From Anticarsia gemmatalis (taxonomy: Eukaryota > Arthropoda > Insecta > Lepidoptera > Erebidae): DNA of 64,000 bases. The notes beneath the pieces were generated by a model. The model made no database searches and was not told where the DNA came from. It saw only the letters and a program-made list of their open reading frames with translations. Each line of letters opens with the position of its first letter. Positions within the stretch are counted from its first letter, which is position 1. A program made the translations under genes and the position numbers. The stretch spans positions 2,418,001 to 2,482,000 of the forward strand of contig NC_134763.1 in assembly GCF_050436995.1 (NCBI RefSeq), read 5' to 3'. Below, piece by piece: positions 11,081 through 22,900 of this stretch.

Positions 11081-13621
11081 TTCGCTTATTTGCGTCTGTT
11101 TATATTCGCGCCAAGAGTTGCTAGCCTATTGACCCAATGAGTGCAAATGGCTATGAAAGATATTAAATGACTCATAAAATAAAGCTTGCAGCTATTCCAC
11201 TGAGCTTTAGATCCAAATTAGCCTTATAACTATTTTTTCTATTCAATACAATAGTCAATTCACAACAGTGTGAAAACGTCAACGTTGAATAAAAAAAGCC
11301 GTTTCGTCGCCGCACCAAACACAATTTTGCGACAAAAAACCGCGCAGAAACAATACACGGCTATACAACTTTGTGGAAAAATCTGGGTCAGTCGTATTTA
11401 TATTTCAGTTGTAAAATTGCACTAGTGGGGAGAATAAAGCATGAAAAAAGCTGTCACGAATAATTAACTGACTTTTAAAACTGGTTTAATCAACATTGTT
11501 TTATAGGAATTGATCGTGTTTTATTTGGCTTTGGCACATTAAGTGTTATCTTAAAACTCTTCTTGATTATTCCTCACAAACGGATGGCAGTGTCAGCCTT
11601 GGATAGTTTAAAAAAAAAGTAAATGAAAATCAATTTGAACCCCTGCAATCTGCCACTCAAAAATTTTACACACGCGCTACAAGCCCTTTGTGAGTGTAAT
11701 GTATTTTCAGGGATAAAAGGACGTCTATCTTGTGTAGATTATCAATTGTTAGCTCTGTACCCATAAGAATCAGGTCAATAGTTGTAGCGTAATTGTGAAA
11801 CATCTATCTAAACATTCAAGTCCTGTTGAGCGCTTGTGTAAATAACAAATTATACAAAACTAACAATCAATTAATTGTTTTTATTCATAATATAAAATGC
11901 ATCAAAACAAATCACATTGAATCCCAAAAATCCGTACACAATCGACAAAAAAGCAACAAATTCTTTAATCCGCAAATCACCGTCGGTCGCGGTAAACTAA
12001 TAAATCTATTAAACCAAAACAAATACAAAGTATCGGGATCCCAATTAGACCGAGCGACTGGCGTGTTGCCAGATGATAGTAACAACGGCACAGCAATTGG
12101 TCGAAATTAACGGAGAGTTAGATAGATCGTTGCGGTGTTGCGGCCGATTGTGATTCGTGAAATGAGATATTGAACTATGAACTTGATTGAATCGTTCACT
12201 TTTATATGAGGAAAATACACTGTTACTTTTTTTAGTAACTGTTGTATAGAATGTACTTTGACTGTCTCTGTTTGGACGAAAGTGTATGCGACTGTTGCGG
12301 TCCCGGATTCGATTGCATGTAGCGCAAGGTGCCTTTGATCTTTTAAATTTTTACTTCATCAGTGCTGGGCAAGGGTCTCTTCCCAGATGAGACAGGCCTT
12401 GATTTCACCACGATGGGCGAATGGATGTTGGGGACTTGCATGCCCTCAATTAATGTATCAAGCAAATTTTAAAGCATGCAAGGTTTCATCACGATGTTTT
12501 CCTGTACTGTTAAATCAAGTGATAATCATTTCTAATATGCGTTAACTTCGATAAGTCATTCCACTTGCGTGGTCTTAACATAACATAAATCGTTAGCCAG
12601 TTTTGACAATAAGTGTCTATCATTACTTTTCCTCTTAGAATTTTCTGAATACAATTGTTGCCGTTTTGCAATTTTGACAAGAGATTTTCAATCACATCTT
12701 GGAAATACTTCACAAATCTGTCTAATAAAGTCATCTACAACAAAGGGATGTTCTTAAAACTGTTACAATCGGAGACGTGATCTCATTCATTACACGTTCG
12801 CATTAGCGAGTGCAGCCGGAACGCAGACGACGTCCCCTGATTTATTGGGCCACCTCCTGCCCTTAACGACACGTTGTGATGTACGGCCGAATGTGTTTGG
12901 TTCATGTGATGAGCGGTAGAGATAGCGGGAGCGGGTAGTTTTGTCTAATGTTCTAAGTAAAAACGGGAATAATCGAACAGTACAACATTTTTCTACTACA
13001 TTTTTTAAATTTAACGCGCTAATCTCAACAACTACTGGCTCGAATTGAAGAATATTTTTGCGTTAAATATTCAATTTATTTCGGAAGTCTACATGCTATA
13101 TAGAATCACGTTATGACTAAAAAGAGGAGAAAAGCCATAAAATAAGTACTTAATTATTTTACGTTATCCACGATAAAGCTATCACAATTATTATTTGATG
13201 ACATATTATCAATATAATAGTCGAGCCTCTCAAAGAAGTAAGACGCTATTGATCATTTAAGATGTTCGCTTCCAACTTGATCCACAAGAAAAAACGGCAA
13301 ACGCGGTCCAAGCAGGACAAAGAGAATTATTAGAAGATGAAGTCGGCCGTGTTATTGTGGCAGCCAGAGACGTTCAAGATTAATGTACTATGTAATTTAC
13401 ACTTCAAGTCTTTTACTTTTTACATGTTACTAACGTTTGCCGTGACGCAAATAATACGAATAATAGACTATAAGTTACACTTGGACATACTGGAGAAGCT
13501 TTAAAAGCTTTGAATCTGTTATTGATTGACGAAAATGATGATGAAGGTAAACTAAAAAAGAGGCAATCATTTTGATTTGAAGATTTCGAAACAGTGTAAA
13601 GCAGAAAATGCATAATCATGT
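11081..13621. other. Gene-free stretch with repeat fragments
   Basis: A fragment of the GGGCAAGGGTCTC repeat lies at about 12360-12510. A decayed, end-less relative of the Helitron-like element is at about 13011-13130 (AACGCGCTAATCTCAACAAC). More GC-rich islands occur at 12790-12960. No exon is supported. Confidence 0.4.
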
Positions 13622-13800
13622 ACTGCCTCTGTGGCGCAGTGGTTTAGGTCCCCACGCCGCTACCATTACCTGGGAAGGTCGTGGGTTTTCCAAATGAAAC
13701 AAATATTTGCGCGATCCACAAATTTTAATAATTGTTTCGGGTCTGGTTGTCTCTGTTTGTATGTTTGTAAAAGTCCCCGCGACGCAAGACTACTATAGAG
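13622..13800 (+). mobile_element. tRNA-derived SINE, plus strand
   Basis: The copy starts TGCCTCTGTGGCGCAGTGG (A-box region) with a degraded B box (GTCGTGGGTTTTCC). The body has ACAAATATTTGCGCGATCC and GGGTCTGGTTGTCTCTG, as in the minus-strand copy at 8125. Confidence 0.65.
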
Positions 13801-15029
13801 TGGGAGGTGGCCTTTAAAAAATACCATTTATATACGTATTGCACGATAAATAGAGACCATGCATTTATTGTTTGCTTGACGTTTTGGAGTAGGACACGTT
13901 GGTGTAAGTCGTAAATTAGTATACAAATTATAGTTCAAATTAACATTAAACAAAGCGCCTTCGACTATTCAAAATACAATCAACAATTCAAGCCATGAAA
14001 TAACATAAAATGTTTTGAACATTTACAAACCACGAAGTCGTTTCACAGTGATGTTTAATTTGGTCTTAAACTGTTTTTACTTCATTTGTTTCGTGTACTG
14101 AACGCATTACTTTAGTTTCACGACAGATCGAGAGCAATAATTACGCGGTTTAAAAGGCGGATTTAACTTCATTGCGGTTTGATGCAGACGGGGTGTTTAA
14201 AGTTGTGTGTGTCATTTACAACGTTTTTAGAAATGAAATAATATAATCGGAGCTGTGTGTGTCATTTTAAAAATAATTTCTAGAGTGGTAATAGGTGACG
14301 TAGGGAGTACACATTTCGTATCGTAGCAAAAGTCTTTATTTTTATTTAGTTTCTTATCCCCATAGAAAGAAATGTGGATTTTATTATCATGTAGGTACCT
14401 ATATCAAATAGTATTTTCTTTATTTTTAGGAAAAATATATTTTATACTATGAATCTAAAAAAAGATTTTTTTTCTTTTGAACCGATTTATTAACTTTTTA
14501 GCAAATAAACCCTCCAGTCGTAGTTTACAAACAAACTGTTTTTCAAAACAATGTTTGTGTGAATGAAAAAAAATAGTTTCGATGAAATTGAATGGCCTTT
14601 GGATTCAAATTTCTTGACACAACTTATATTAAAGAGCATAAGAAATGATTTTTTTCATGCCGTTCTGTCTCACTACTGGGCAAGAGTATCCTCCCAAATT
14701 TCGGAGAGGTTAGGTCTTTAGTTCACAACACTGGCCAATCATCTTAAATATTTTAAAAACATTCCACTAATTACGCGAGTCGCCCGTCTGCATCGCCACA
14801 AAGTTACAGTAGAAAGTAAACTGTCCGGCGCGACGAGTCGCAAGACAAATGACGGCTACAACGGAACGACTATTAATCACAATTAGCGATGACCGCGCGA
14901 CGCAGACGCTTGTGCGACTTTATGTCGCGTTATTTTATGATGTGTTAATTTTGGCTAAATTTAATAGCAATTTGAATAATATTCGTCTGCTGCAACTTTG
15001 TAAGCTTAGTTCAGTGGATTATTGAGGCA
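13801..15029. other. Gene-free stretch
   Basis: No gene is supported. A dispersed-repeat fragment with CACTACTGGGCAAGAGTATCC is at about 14660-14740. A GC-richer non-coding island at about 14770-14940 is flanked by AT-rich DNA. Confidence 0.4.
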
Positions 15030-15257
15030 TTTGAGGCGTCTATAGCCAGTTGTACTCACCAGTCGGTGAACGATCTGTAGGTTAAGTAACCGCATGGTGG
15101 TATTTAAACAGAGCGTCTCCGTTTTTTGGCGGACACGTAAAAAGTCGGTCCCGGTAGTTATCAATTAAGATAACAGTCGTTAAGCCACGTCAAAGGCCTT
15201 CCGGCGGCTTGAACTACTTTGACACTAGGTTGACCACTAACCATACGATAAGAAGAA
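15030..15257 (+). mobile_element. 5S rRNA-derived SINE-like repeat, copy 2 (internally deleted)
   Basis: It has the same body as the copy at 10825 and ends ACTAACCATACGATAAG. The 5S-like head retains CGATCTGTAGGTTAAG but lacks the GGCGCGGTCA block. Confidence 0.6.
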
Positions 15258-15339
15258 GTGGATTATTGTATAGTTTCATAAAATTTTATGTGAAATAAAT
15301 GTATTTTATCTTATCTTACCTCTTGATCTTTTTGTGTCT

Positions 15340-15500
15340 GATTTGCAATGGTTAACGTGGTCACTTCGCCGCAATAAACGTAGCGCGGATGGGTTCGAAT
15401 CCCACCCGGAACAAATATTTATGTGACGAGCATGAGTATCTGTTCTGAGCCTGGTAGTTAATTTATCTATATAAGTATGTATTTAGAAGAATGTTTATTA
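15340..15500 (+). mobile_element. tRNA-derived SINE, another copy
   Basis: A B box GGGTTCGAATCCC is followed by GAACAAATATTTATGTGACG and CTGTTCTGAGCCTGG, a body layout common in moth SINEs. The A-box part is degraded, so it is not a tRNA gene. Confidence 0.55.
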
Positions 15501-15850
15501 GTTATTTGGTTACCATAATACAAGCTCTGCTTAGATTGCAATTAAATGTCCGTGTGTGAATTGTTTAACGATATCGTTTATATTATTTGAATAATATTCA
15601 TGTGCTGCAACTTTGTTAGCTTGATTCGGTGGATTATTGTTAGTTTGATCTATTTTGTGTATAAATACAGGATTTACGCATGATTAAATTTAATACTACA
15701 TTAATTTATGTTAATTTTAGCATAAACAGTCATCGCCATTTTGGGATATAGTTGAAATAAAAATCATAAATTGCGTGAAAAAAAAATTATAATTAGACAT
15801 ATGCATTTCGACCAACATATTTTTAAACAAGAAAATTAGTAGCTAAAATC

Positions 15851-16000
15851 TTAACCCTCTTATTCATAAAAATATATGAAGTTATGAAAGGCTTATAAAG
15901 TATTTTGTTTCTTTCACTCCTTAGCAAAATGAAAAAGAAAAAACATATTATAGTAGTTAACTAAAATAGGTTTATAGTGTGTTTAAGAATAAGAGGGTTA
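15851..16000. mobile_element. MITE with terminal inverted repeats starting TTAACCCTCTTATTC
   Basis: The left end TTAACCCTCTTATTC and the right end GAATAAGAGGGTTA are inverted copies about 150 bases apart. No coding capacity. The size and ends fit a MITE; TA or TTA flanks suggest a Tc1/mariner or Harbinger type, but I cannot tell which. Confidence 0.65.
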
Positions 16001-16740
16001 GGCCTTAAATCAGTGACATTTCTTCGTTGATTTTCTTTAGGACAAGGAATGTCTGTTTTATTCTCAGATATACGTTATCAAAACATTTTCGATACGATAT
16101 CATTAACATATCAAGCCGACTTCACAAGCAATTATAATTGTTACTATACGTTTTCAAACTAAAGAATTTTAATCGAAACCATTCAACAGTATTTCGTAAT
16201 GATTTTAAATTCACTCGGTTTTGAAACTGACACGATCATTAATTACAACTTCAGGTTTACCTCATGAAAGATTAAAACCCGGATGATTTAAACTACACGT
16301 TCTACTTCACAAAATGTTCGAATTAATTGTACTTCTGAAATTAACACTTTTACAGTAGGAGAATTGGTAAAATGTTAATCCAAGTTTTGAAGAATCATTT
16401 ATTTTTAATTATTGCTGATATTAAAGATTTATTTTTGATGAGCATCGTAGTTTCTATGGGTTAACGACCTGGCAATTAATAACCTGCAAAACCTTGCTTA
16501 TTCGAAAAAGGCAGAAATTAAATTCTATAGACAGCCGCTGCATATTGATTCTTTCCTAAAACATTTGAAAATTCAATTCATTAAAATTCGCTTAGACAAA
16601 GCCTTATCAAAACTATCACCTATTAGTATGATAAAAACTTCAATTATTTCAATGATAAAATCAATATTGTAAAATCCATTACTTTTGACCTGAATACCTA
16701 ACTAAAACACACAAAAACTAATAATTTTATTTTAATTAAT
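16001..16740. other. Upstream spacer of gene C
   Basis: AT-rich sequence with no gene or clear repeat seen. Confidence 0.35.
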
Positions 16741-16909
16741 CTTATCGATAACCCAAAGCGATTAACCGGACTCCGATAAGATACATAAATTACTATCTTA
16801 CATAAAATAAACCTTATACCAAAGCAATAAAGACTGCCATTTATTGGTAAAATACCGAATAAAAATTAAACAGTTGATATCGTTTGTATTCTAGATAATA
16901 TAATTCAGT
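16741..16909 (+). promoter_or_regulatory. Putative promoter of gene C
   Basis: GATA-type sites cluster here: CTTATCGATAAC at 16741 and CCGATAAGAT at 16773. An arthropod-like initiator TTCAGT lies at 16904-16909, 33 bases before the start codon. Midgut genes often use GATA factors, but regulation of this gene is inferred from motifs only. Confidence 0.35.
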
Positions 16910-16941
16910 CCAGGCCTAATGTTGTAGAAGAAATAGCAAAA

Positions 16942-19900
16942 ATGATTTTTAAAACAGTAATATTAGCTGTTTTAGTAGTTTTAACTGTAGGAGAACAAGT
17001 GAAATACGATGATTATGCGTTATACAAAGTCTATGCGAATACTGAAGACCATGTCAAGTTCTTAAATGAGTTGAATGATGAAGATCTGCAAATTTGGAAG
17101 CTGCCGAGTGAGGTGGGAGATTATGCCAGTATTGTAGCTCCTCCCGAGAAAAAAGAAGATTTTATACATACGTTGAAGAAACGCAGCATTCACTCGGAGT
17201 TGATGTTGGAGAATATACAAGAGTAAGTACATATTTTCAATCTATTCTTCTATATCGCTATCTCTATAATGGCTTTTGAATTATGGCGTTTACTTACAAA
17301 CGTTAAATCAAAATAGAAAAATGTATTTCATTCTCCTGGTCTTACAACATTCGGGTTTGTAATATTATGAATGTATATAGATACATTATGCAATATATTT
17401 AAACTAAGGAATACCACAGTAAATACTAAAAGAACTTTTGGTATCTAGGAAGCAAAACCTCGTCAGTTAGATTTGAATCGACGGCTATTTTGGAAAATTC
17501 TCAATATCATGGTTTAAAATATTTGTAATTTACCTTTTTCCAGAGCATTTGACGCGCAACTCTATAGCCGAAGAAAACGTGACCTTGACGATCAACTGTA
17601 CTGGACCAATTACCAAGAGATTGAAGATATCTACAGATGGTTTGATTACTTGACCGCAAATTATGGAGACATTGTCACTCAAGTACATGTTGGAACTACT
17701 GCTGAAGGTGAAATTTTGATCATTAGTATCCTATATCGTCCCCGTAGAGCGAAAAATCACTAACTAACACCTAAGTGATTTTGAGATACGAGGTGTTTTA
17801 TGTCTTAAATGACAAAAAAAAATATAACTTTTTTCGAAGATTAGTTATCGATGTACGAAAGGTTTATTTTTGAAGATATATTAATTAAGTATATGTTATA
17901 TGTATTAAACCACGAAAATAGTATATAAATTATTAACTGTGAAGGATAATTTGTTTTACCCCAAGTTTTACCTATTTATCTGTCACTTAGTTACTTTTCA
18001 CGTGTAGTTAGTTAGTTTTCGCATCAGCATTTAAATATTACACTAGTAACTAAAATCAGTTAGTTATTTTAGGAGTAAAACATATTTTACATAACTATGT
18101 CTAAATAAAATACCCAACTAAATAGACTTTGCTTATTTATTAATTTATTGCCTAATTTAAAACTAGTGTCCTATCAGTTGAAAAGTTTAAAAGTAAAACA
18201 ACATTCTTAGGCAACATTTATTGAAAAAAAAACTGTCTTTAAGTATACAAAACCTAATTAAAACATAATGAACAAGAACACGTTACAAAATCATCAATAG
18301 AACAGCATTAATGATGTAGCCACATCATTTTCCTCTTCTTCCTCGAGCTAAGTGACGTCAGGCTCACATAGCCTATCCACCACATCGTTACTAACAGGTA
18401 AAGATTCATACCAAGGATAAAGTTCGCTTGGTATGACACCTTTAACACAAAGATTTAACAAATCTTTCCTTGACAGGGGTGTATTTACCCTAGGGCTAGA
18501 AGGTCTATAGCCCGGGCCGGTTTCCTCTCTTGGGTCTGCATCTTGTCGTGGTGAGGGGGCTTAGTAGAATTGAAAGGTTGGGGAAACAGTGAAATTACTG
18601 TGCGTGTCCCTCTGTTTGCAGAGGACACAGGTGCGGGACAGGTGAGCCGTCAGTGGGAGGACGGGCTCAGTAGGCACTCACACTGCCCCGAGCTGACGAA
18701 GAGCCAGGCCGCTGCCGCCCTCATCAACCGTCGGTTATCGTAAATCCGTCCATCCTTGACCGAGGGCCTTGCCTTAACCGGCTGGGTCGCGAGGAGACCA
18801 CCTCTGTGAAAATCCCGAGTAACTCCAGCAGTGGCGCCCCCTTTAGGGGTCTTGCGTGGTCAGAGTTCATTCGCGCCAGAAAAACCAGACGCAAGCGGCC
18901 ACTGGGGCACCTCCCGCCCTCCAGTAGTATAAGGGTCACCGGATTATGGGGCCTCTACCTCGGTGGAACGATACTTGCCACCGCACTCGCGGGAACTGTT
19001 TGGATAATATAAATTTGAAAACGAACCCAAATGATGTAATCGGGAGAGGCGAGAAGCTCAAACCCGAGGAGATCGGGGGCAAGAAGCCCAGCCGTATTGA
19101 CTGCATAGCATAGTTGCGGAGGGTCGGAGCACGCCCAGTTTGCGCGACCCTCGTCGGTGAGGACGAGGTCGAAGGTCGCTCGGGAATCTGGTGTCGAATC
19201 CAACACTGGCTCCGACATGAGCGTAGTTTCGAATGCAACTCATCTATCCGAGAGTGGCCGCCTTTGGCGGAAGAGACGACTGCGCCCCGAGTCCGAGGAG
19301 TCGGAAGGGTCGGGGAAGAAAAAGAAAGCGCCGGGGAAGCAAGTGTCAGACAATGACCCTTAGGACAAATTCACCATCCAGCTGGCGGACACCATCCTCA
19401 CTCACCACCAGGCAGTGGTGGAGGTGGCCGACAAATCCGATCACCTCAAGGGTGACCTTTATAAAGTCCCTCAAAGACGCTGCCAGGAACATCAAACTGG
19501 CAGTGTCGGAGTCGAGCTGGCAGTATGCCACGAAGGAGAATTTGGCGCGTCAGGCCCAGAATTATCGCTTGCAAGAGGAGGTCGATCACATGTCACAGGC
19601 AACGGCATCAACCCCCGCGCCAGAAAAACCAGGGGCAGCGTCCTCAGCTGTACCTGCTAACGCATTCGCCACGCCACCGCCACCGCACCGCAGCTCACAT
19701 GTCTCCGGACCAAGGAGAAGCAGGGTAAACAGCCGCGTCTTACAGTGCAGTGGCTTCCAAACCGCCGTTCACTAAACCGACGGCTGCCAAAGAGTAGCAG
19801 TTCGTCGGGAAAAATAGCAAGGCGCCCAAGGCTACGGAAGCCGACAAAAAGGGCAAGAAAATCAAAATCAAATCATTTATTCATTTAGGTCAAATATTGA

Positions 19901-22900
19901 CACTTATGATAGTCGTTACAATTACTGAATCTACCACTAGCTCGGAAAGGGGGTGGAGCCTTATGAGAAGAGCTAGCAAGAAACTCACGGACACTCTTTT
20001 CAATCGCCAAAAGTTTTACAATGTGGTTGATACAAAAATTGATCATGCGAGGAGCTGCCAACAATCAGCGATATAGACTAAACGTCAATTAAGGAAAATG
20101 AATATAGTTAGGTTATTTATTAGTCTCTGATCATACCGTATGTTGGGAGCACCTACTAGCATGTGATAATAAGAATATGGGCAGCAAGTGAGCACATTGG
20201 TTGTGAACAATATAAAAGAAAAAAAGTGACAGTTTTATGATGTTACATCACCTATTTGCATCATTAATTGCCCATATTTTACAATATTTAGACCTACTGC
20301 TACTGAGTTTATACAATTTATGGCAAAGTTCCCTAATTTCAAAGAATCCTAATCAAGCGAGCGACTAATCCCAATAGCTATTGTCGTTTAGATACTTATC
20401 AATTCTGTAATAAAAGAAGAAGGAAGAAGAAGGCGCCCAATCTTCGGGCTCCAGCTGCAGCTGAAGGCGGCAAAAAGCGGTGCGACATATAGAAAAGTTA
20501 TTAGGGACGCAAAGGACAAAATAAACCAAGCCGACAATGAAATAGTCCGCTTCGGGGTTGCGGCTACGGGAGCTCGAATATTGAGCTCCCAGGGGTCAGG
20601 GACCGGAAAAGCGGATCCCCTGGCCTCTAAATTGAGGGAAGTTATCGGGGAGGACACCTGGTATCCAGGCCCACAAAGACCGCGGAACTGAGCATTACAG
20701 ATCTGGACGACTCAGCCTGCCCAGAGGAGGTGAAGGTCGATTAAAGCCCATTTAATAAATAAAATTGATCAGGACAATGTAAAAAACTAATTTGTTAAAA
20801 ATGAAAATAAAGTTTAGTTTTTTCATTCCTTGATGGGGCGGAAAGCTAGCGGAGCCCGGGCGCGCCATCTTAAAATACGCCTCTGCGAATGACTGCAATA
20901 ATGCGCGGGCGCGGCGAGGGTCCTAAGGTCAAAGGGCGTAATCTCACTAAGTAGCATCGTATCACGGGACATAGTTACCAACCTTTCATCTAGTAGTGTT
21001 TTTGCTGAGTGAAAAGTAACCAAAACATTTTAATTATAATACTCTAATGTGTTATGTCATCTACAGTCAGGGAAAATATTAACCAGAACACTATAGTTAG
21101 TTGTCGTTTTTTCTTTTAAACGTCTGGTCTTAAATAATATAGGTCGAAAAATAATTAATGGTAGTTAGTTACTTTTCGCACAAAATATCACATACAATAA
21201 AATTACTAAGTCACTTTGATGAGTTTTCGCATTACTATTTTTTAAGACATGCCTATAGAGAGTAATGCGGAAAAAGTAGATAAGGAACTTTAATGCGTAA
21301 GTATCTTTTTCAACAAAGAAGAGAAAAAGTAATCAGGTGACTTAGTTACTTATAACTCAACTGTCACAAATCAAATAATGTACTTAATTAAGTCTCGCGA
21401 TTTACATTTTTCTAAATAATTACGTTATGAATACGAGAGTAAGACAGAAATATGGAGAAAAAATTACTGATTTTATTGGTATTTATAAGTCGATTTTGAA
21501 CATTTTGTTACTTAATGACTTTTCGTTCTACGGGGACGATATTTTCATTGAAGTTCTGTCAATAGTCAAGAAGTTATAAAAATAAAGCCAAGTGCCAGAT
21601 AGTACAGGTTTAAAGAACAAGTCACTATTTGAATGTTAATACTTTAAGTCCAAATATGACGAGTGTAGAAATGTTTTCTATGATTTACACCTAAGAATTG
21701 TACCAAAGATAATCATAGACGACACATAATGTACTCATGCTAAAAATAAAAATCTTGCAATGTGCATCACATGCAATGCACTGGAAAAAAAGTAAAATGA
21801 GAGGAAAAACAATCTGGAGTAAAAAAGGAGACACATGCAATTCCCGGAAAAATAAATAACATACCAAAATATATCAGCATTAAAAATGCAGTCAGACAAC
21901 TAATGCAGAAATATTATCTTTCCAGGCAGAAACATCACCGGCATCAGAATAGCCAGAGGCTCTGGTACCCGTGTCTTCGTGCTCCAAGCTGGTGAGGTAG
22001 CAGCTGATTGGTTGTCTCCAACCGTTGTGACTTACTTCGCTGACCAGCTCATCAGGAGTAACAATTCTGAAGTTAGAGCAGCCGCCGAAGAGTTTGTTTG
22101 GTACATCTTCCCTATGGTCAATATTGATGGACATCAGTTTACTTTGGATTCGGTAAGTACCGGAATAGGTTAAATGCTACTATGATAGGAAATCACAATA
22201 TTAGATTAATAGATGCAGTGCAGGATAATTCTAGTCATATTAAAATTTATTGAAGTGTTCCAGTGGTAGATCCATGGGTTTGCTAAAAAAACCTTGTTCA
22301 TAAAATCTTTTACCATTGTTTTATGACCTTTCGTAGTAATATCGTATTAGCGTGTCTCCAATGTTGTCTTTTTATAAGGTATTGAATATCTATTAAATTG
22401 TCATTTTCAGGTCAGGCTTTGGCTTAAGAACAGAAGACGTATTTCATCAACCGCCATCGGTGTTGATTTGACCAAAAACTGGAATTCTCATTGGGGAGGT
22501 AAGTAGTTATTTTTCCCAAAAATCTAAATTCACTACGCTTATAATTAAAAGAATTCAAAGTCTATAATTAAATAATTAAAATTATTAAAATTTAATATTT
22601 TAAATTACGTTGGCGTCTTACTAAAACGTTTGACACTCAAATTAAAAAAAAATAGAAACTAAATAAGATTTTGAATAAAAAATGTTCTGTAGAGACTTCG
22701 TTAATTTTATATTCATTAATTTTCTAAGATCTTACAAAAACCTGTAGGTTCATAATGAAACTAAAATAAAAATGTGTACACTCTTAATTCTTTAAACTGA
22801 AAAAAAACCTTAACAAATTGGATTCATTAAGACTGTACGAATTAGTGTTTGTTACTAAAATTACTATTGATTACTTTTTAAAACATCTGACTTCATTATT

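Larger units (their letters stand above)
17733..21542. mobile_element. DNA transposon with about 31 bp inverted ends, inserted in gene C intron 2 and filled by nested LINEs
   Basis: The left end ATATCGTCCCCGTAGAGCG and the right end, read on the other strand, ATATCGTCCCCGTAGAACG continue as inverted copies for about 31 bases with three mismatches. Near the ends are dispersed short repeats resembling AGTTACTTTTCGC (for example about 17991, 21170, 21215, 21505), like subterminal transposase-binding repeats. No transposase frame is seen, so it is non-autonomous. It spans 3.8 kb because of the LINE material inside. The superfamily is unknown. Confidence 0.6.

Noticed and set aside
19114..19775. 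Overlapping GC-rich frames (up to 180 codons) as host genes
   Set aside because: They are fragments of a decayed R1-type LINE ORF1 and their frame shadows.
18480..20745. A functional LINE
   Set aside because: ORF1 is frameshifted and split, and no endonuclease or reverse transcriptase region follows.
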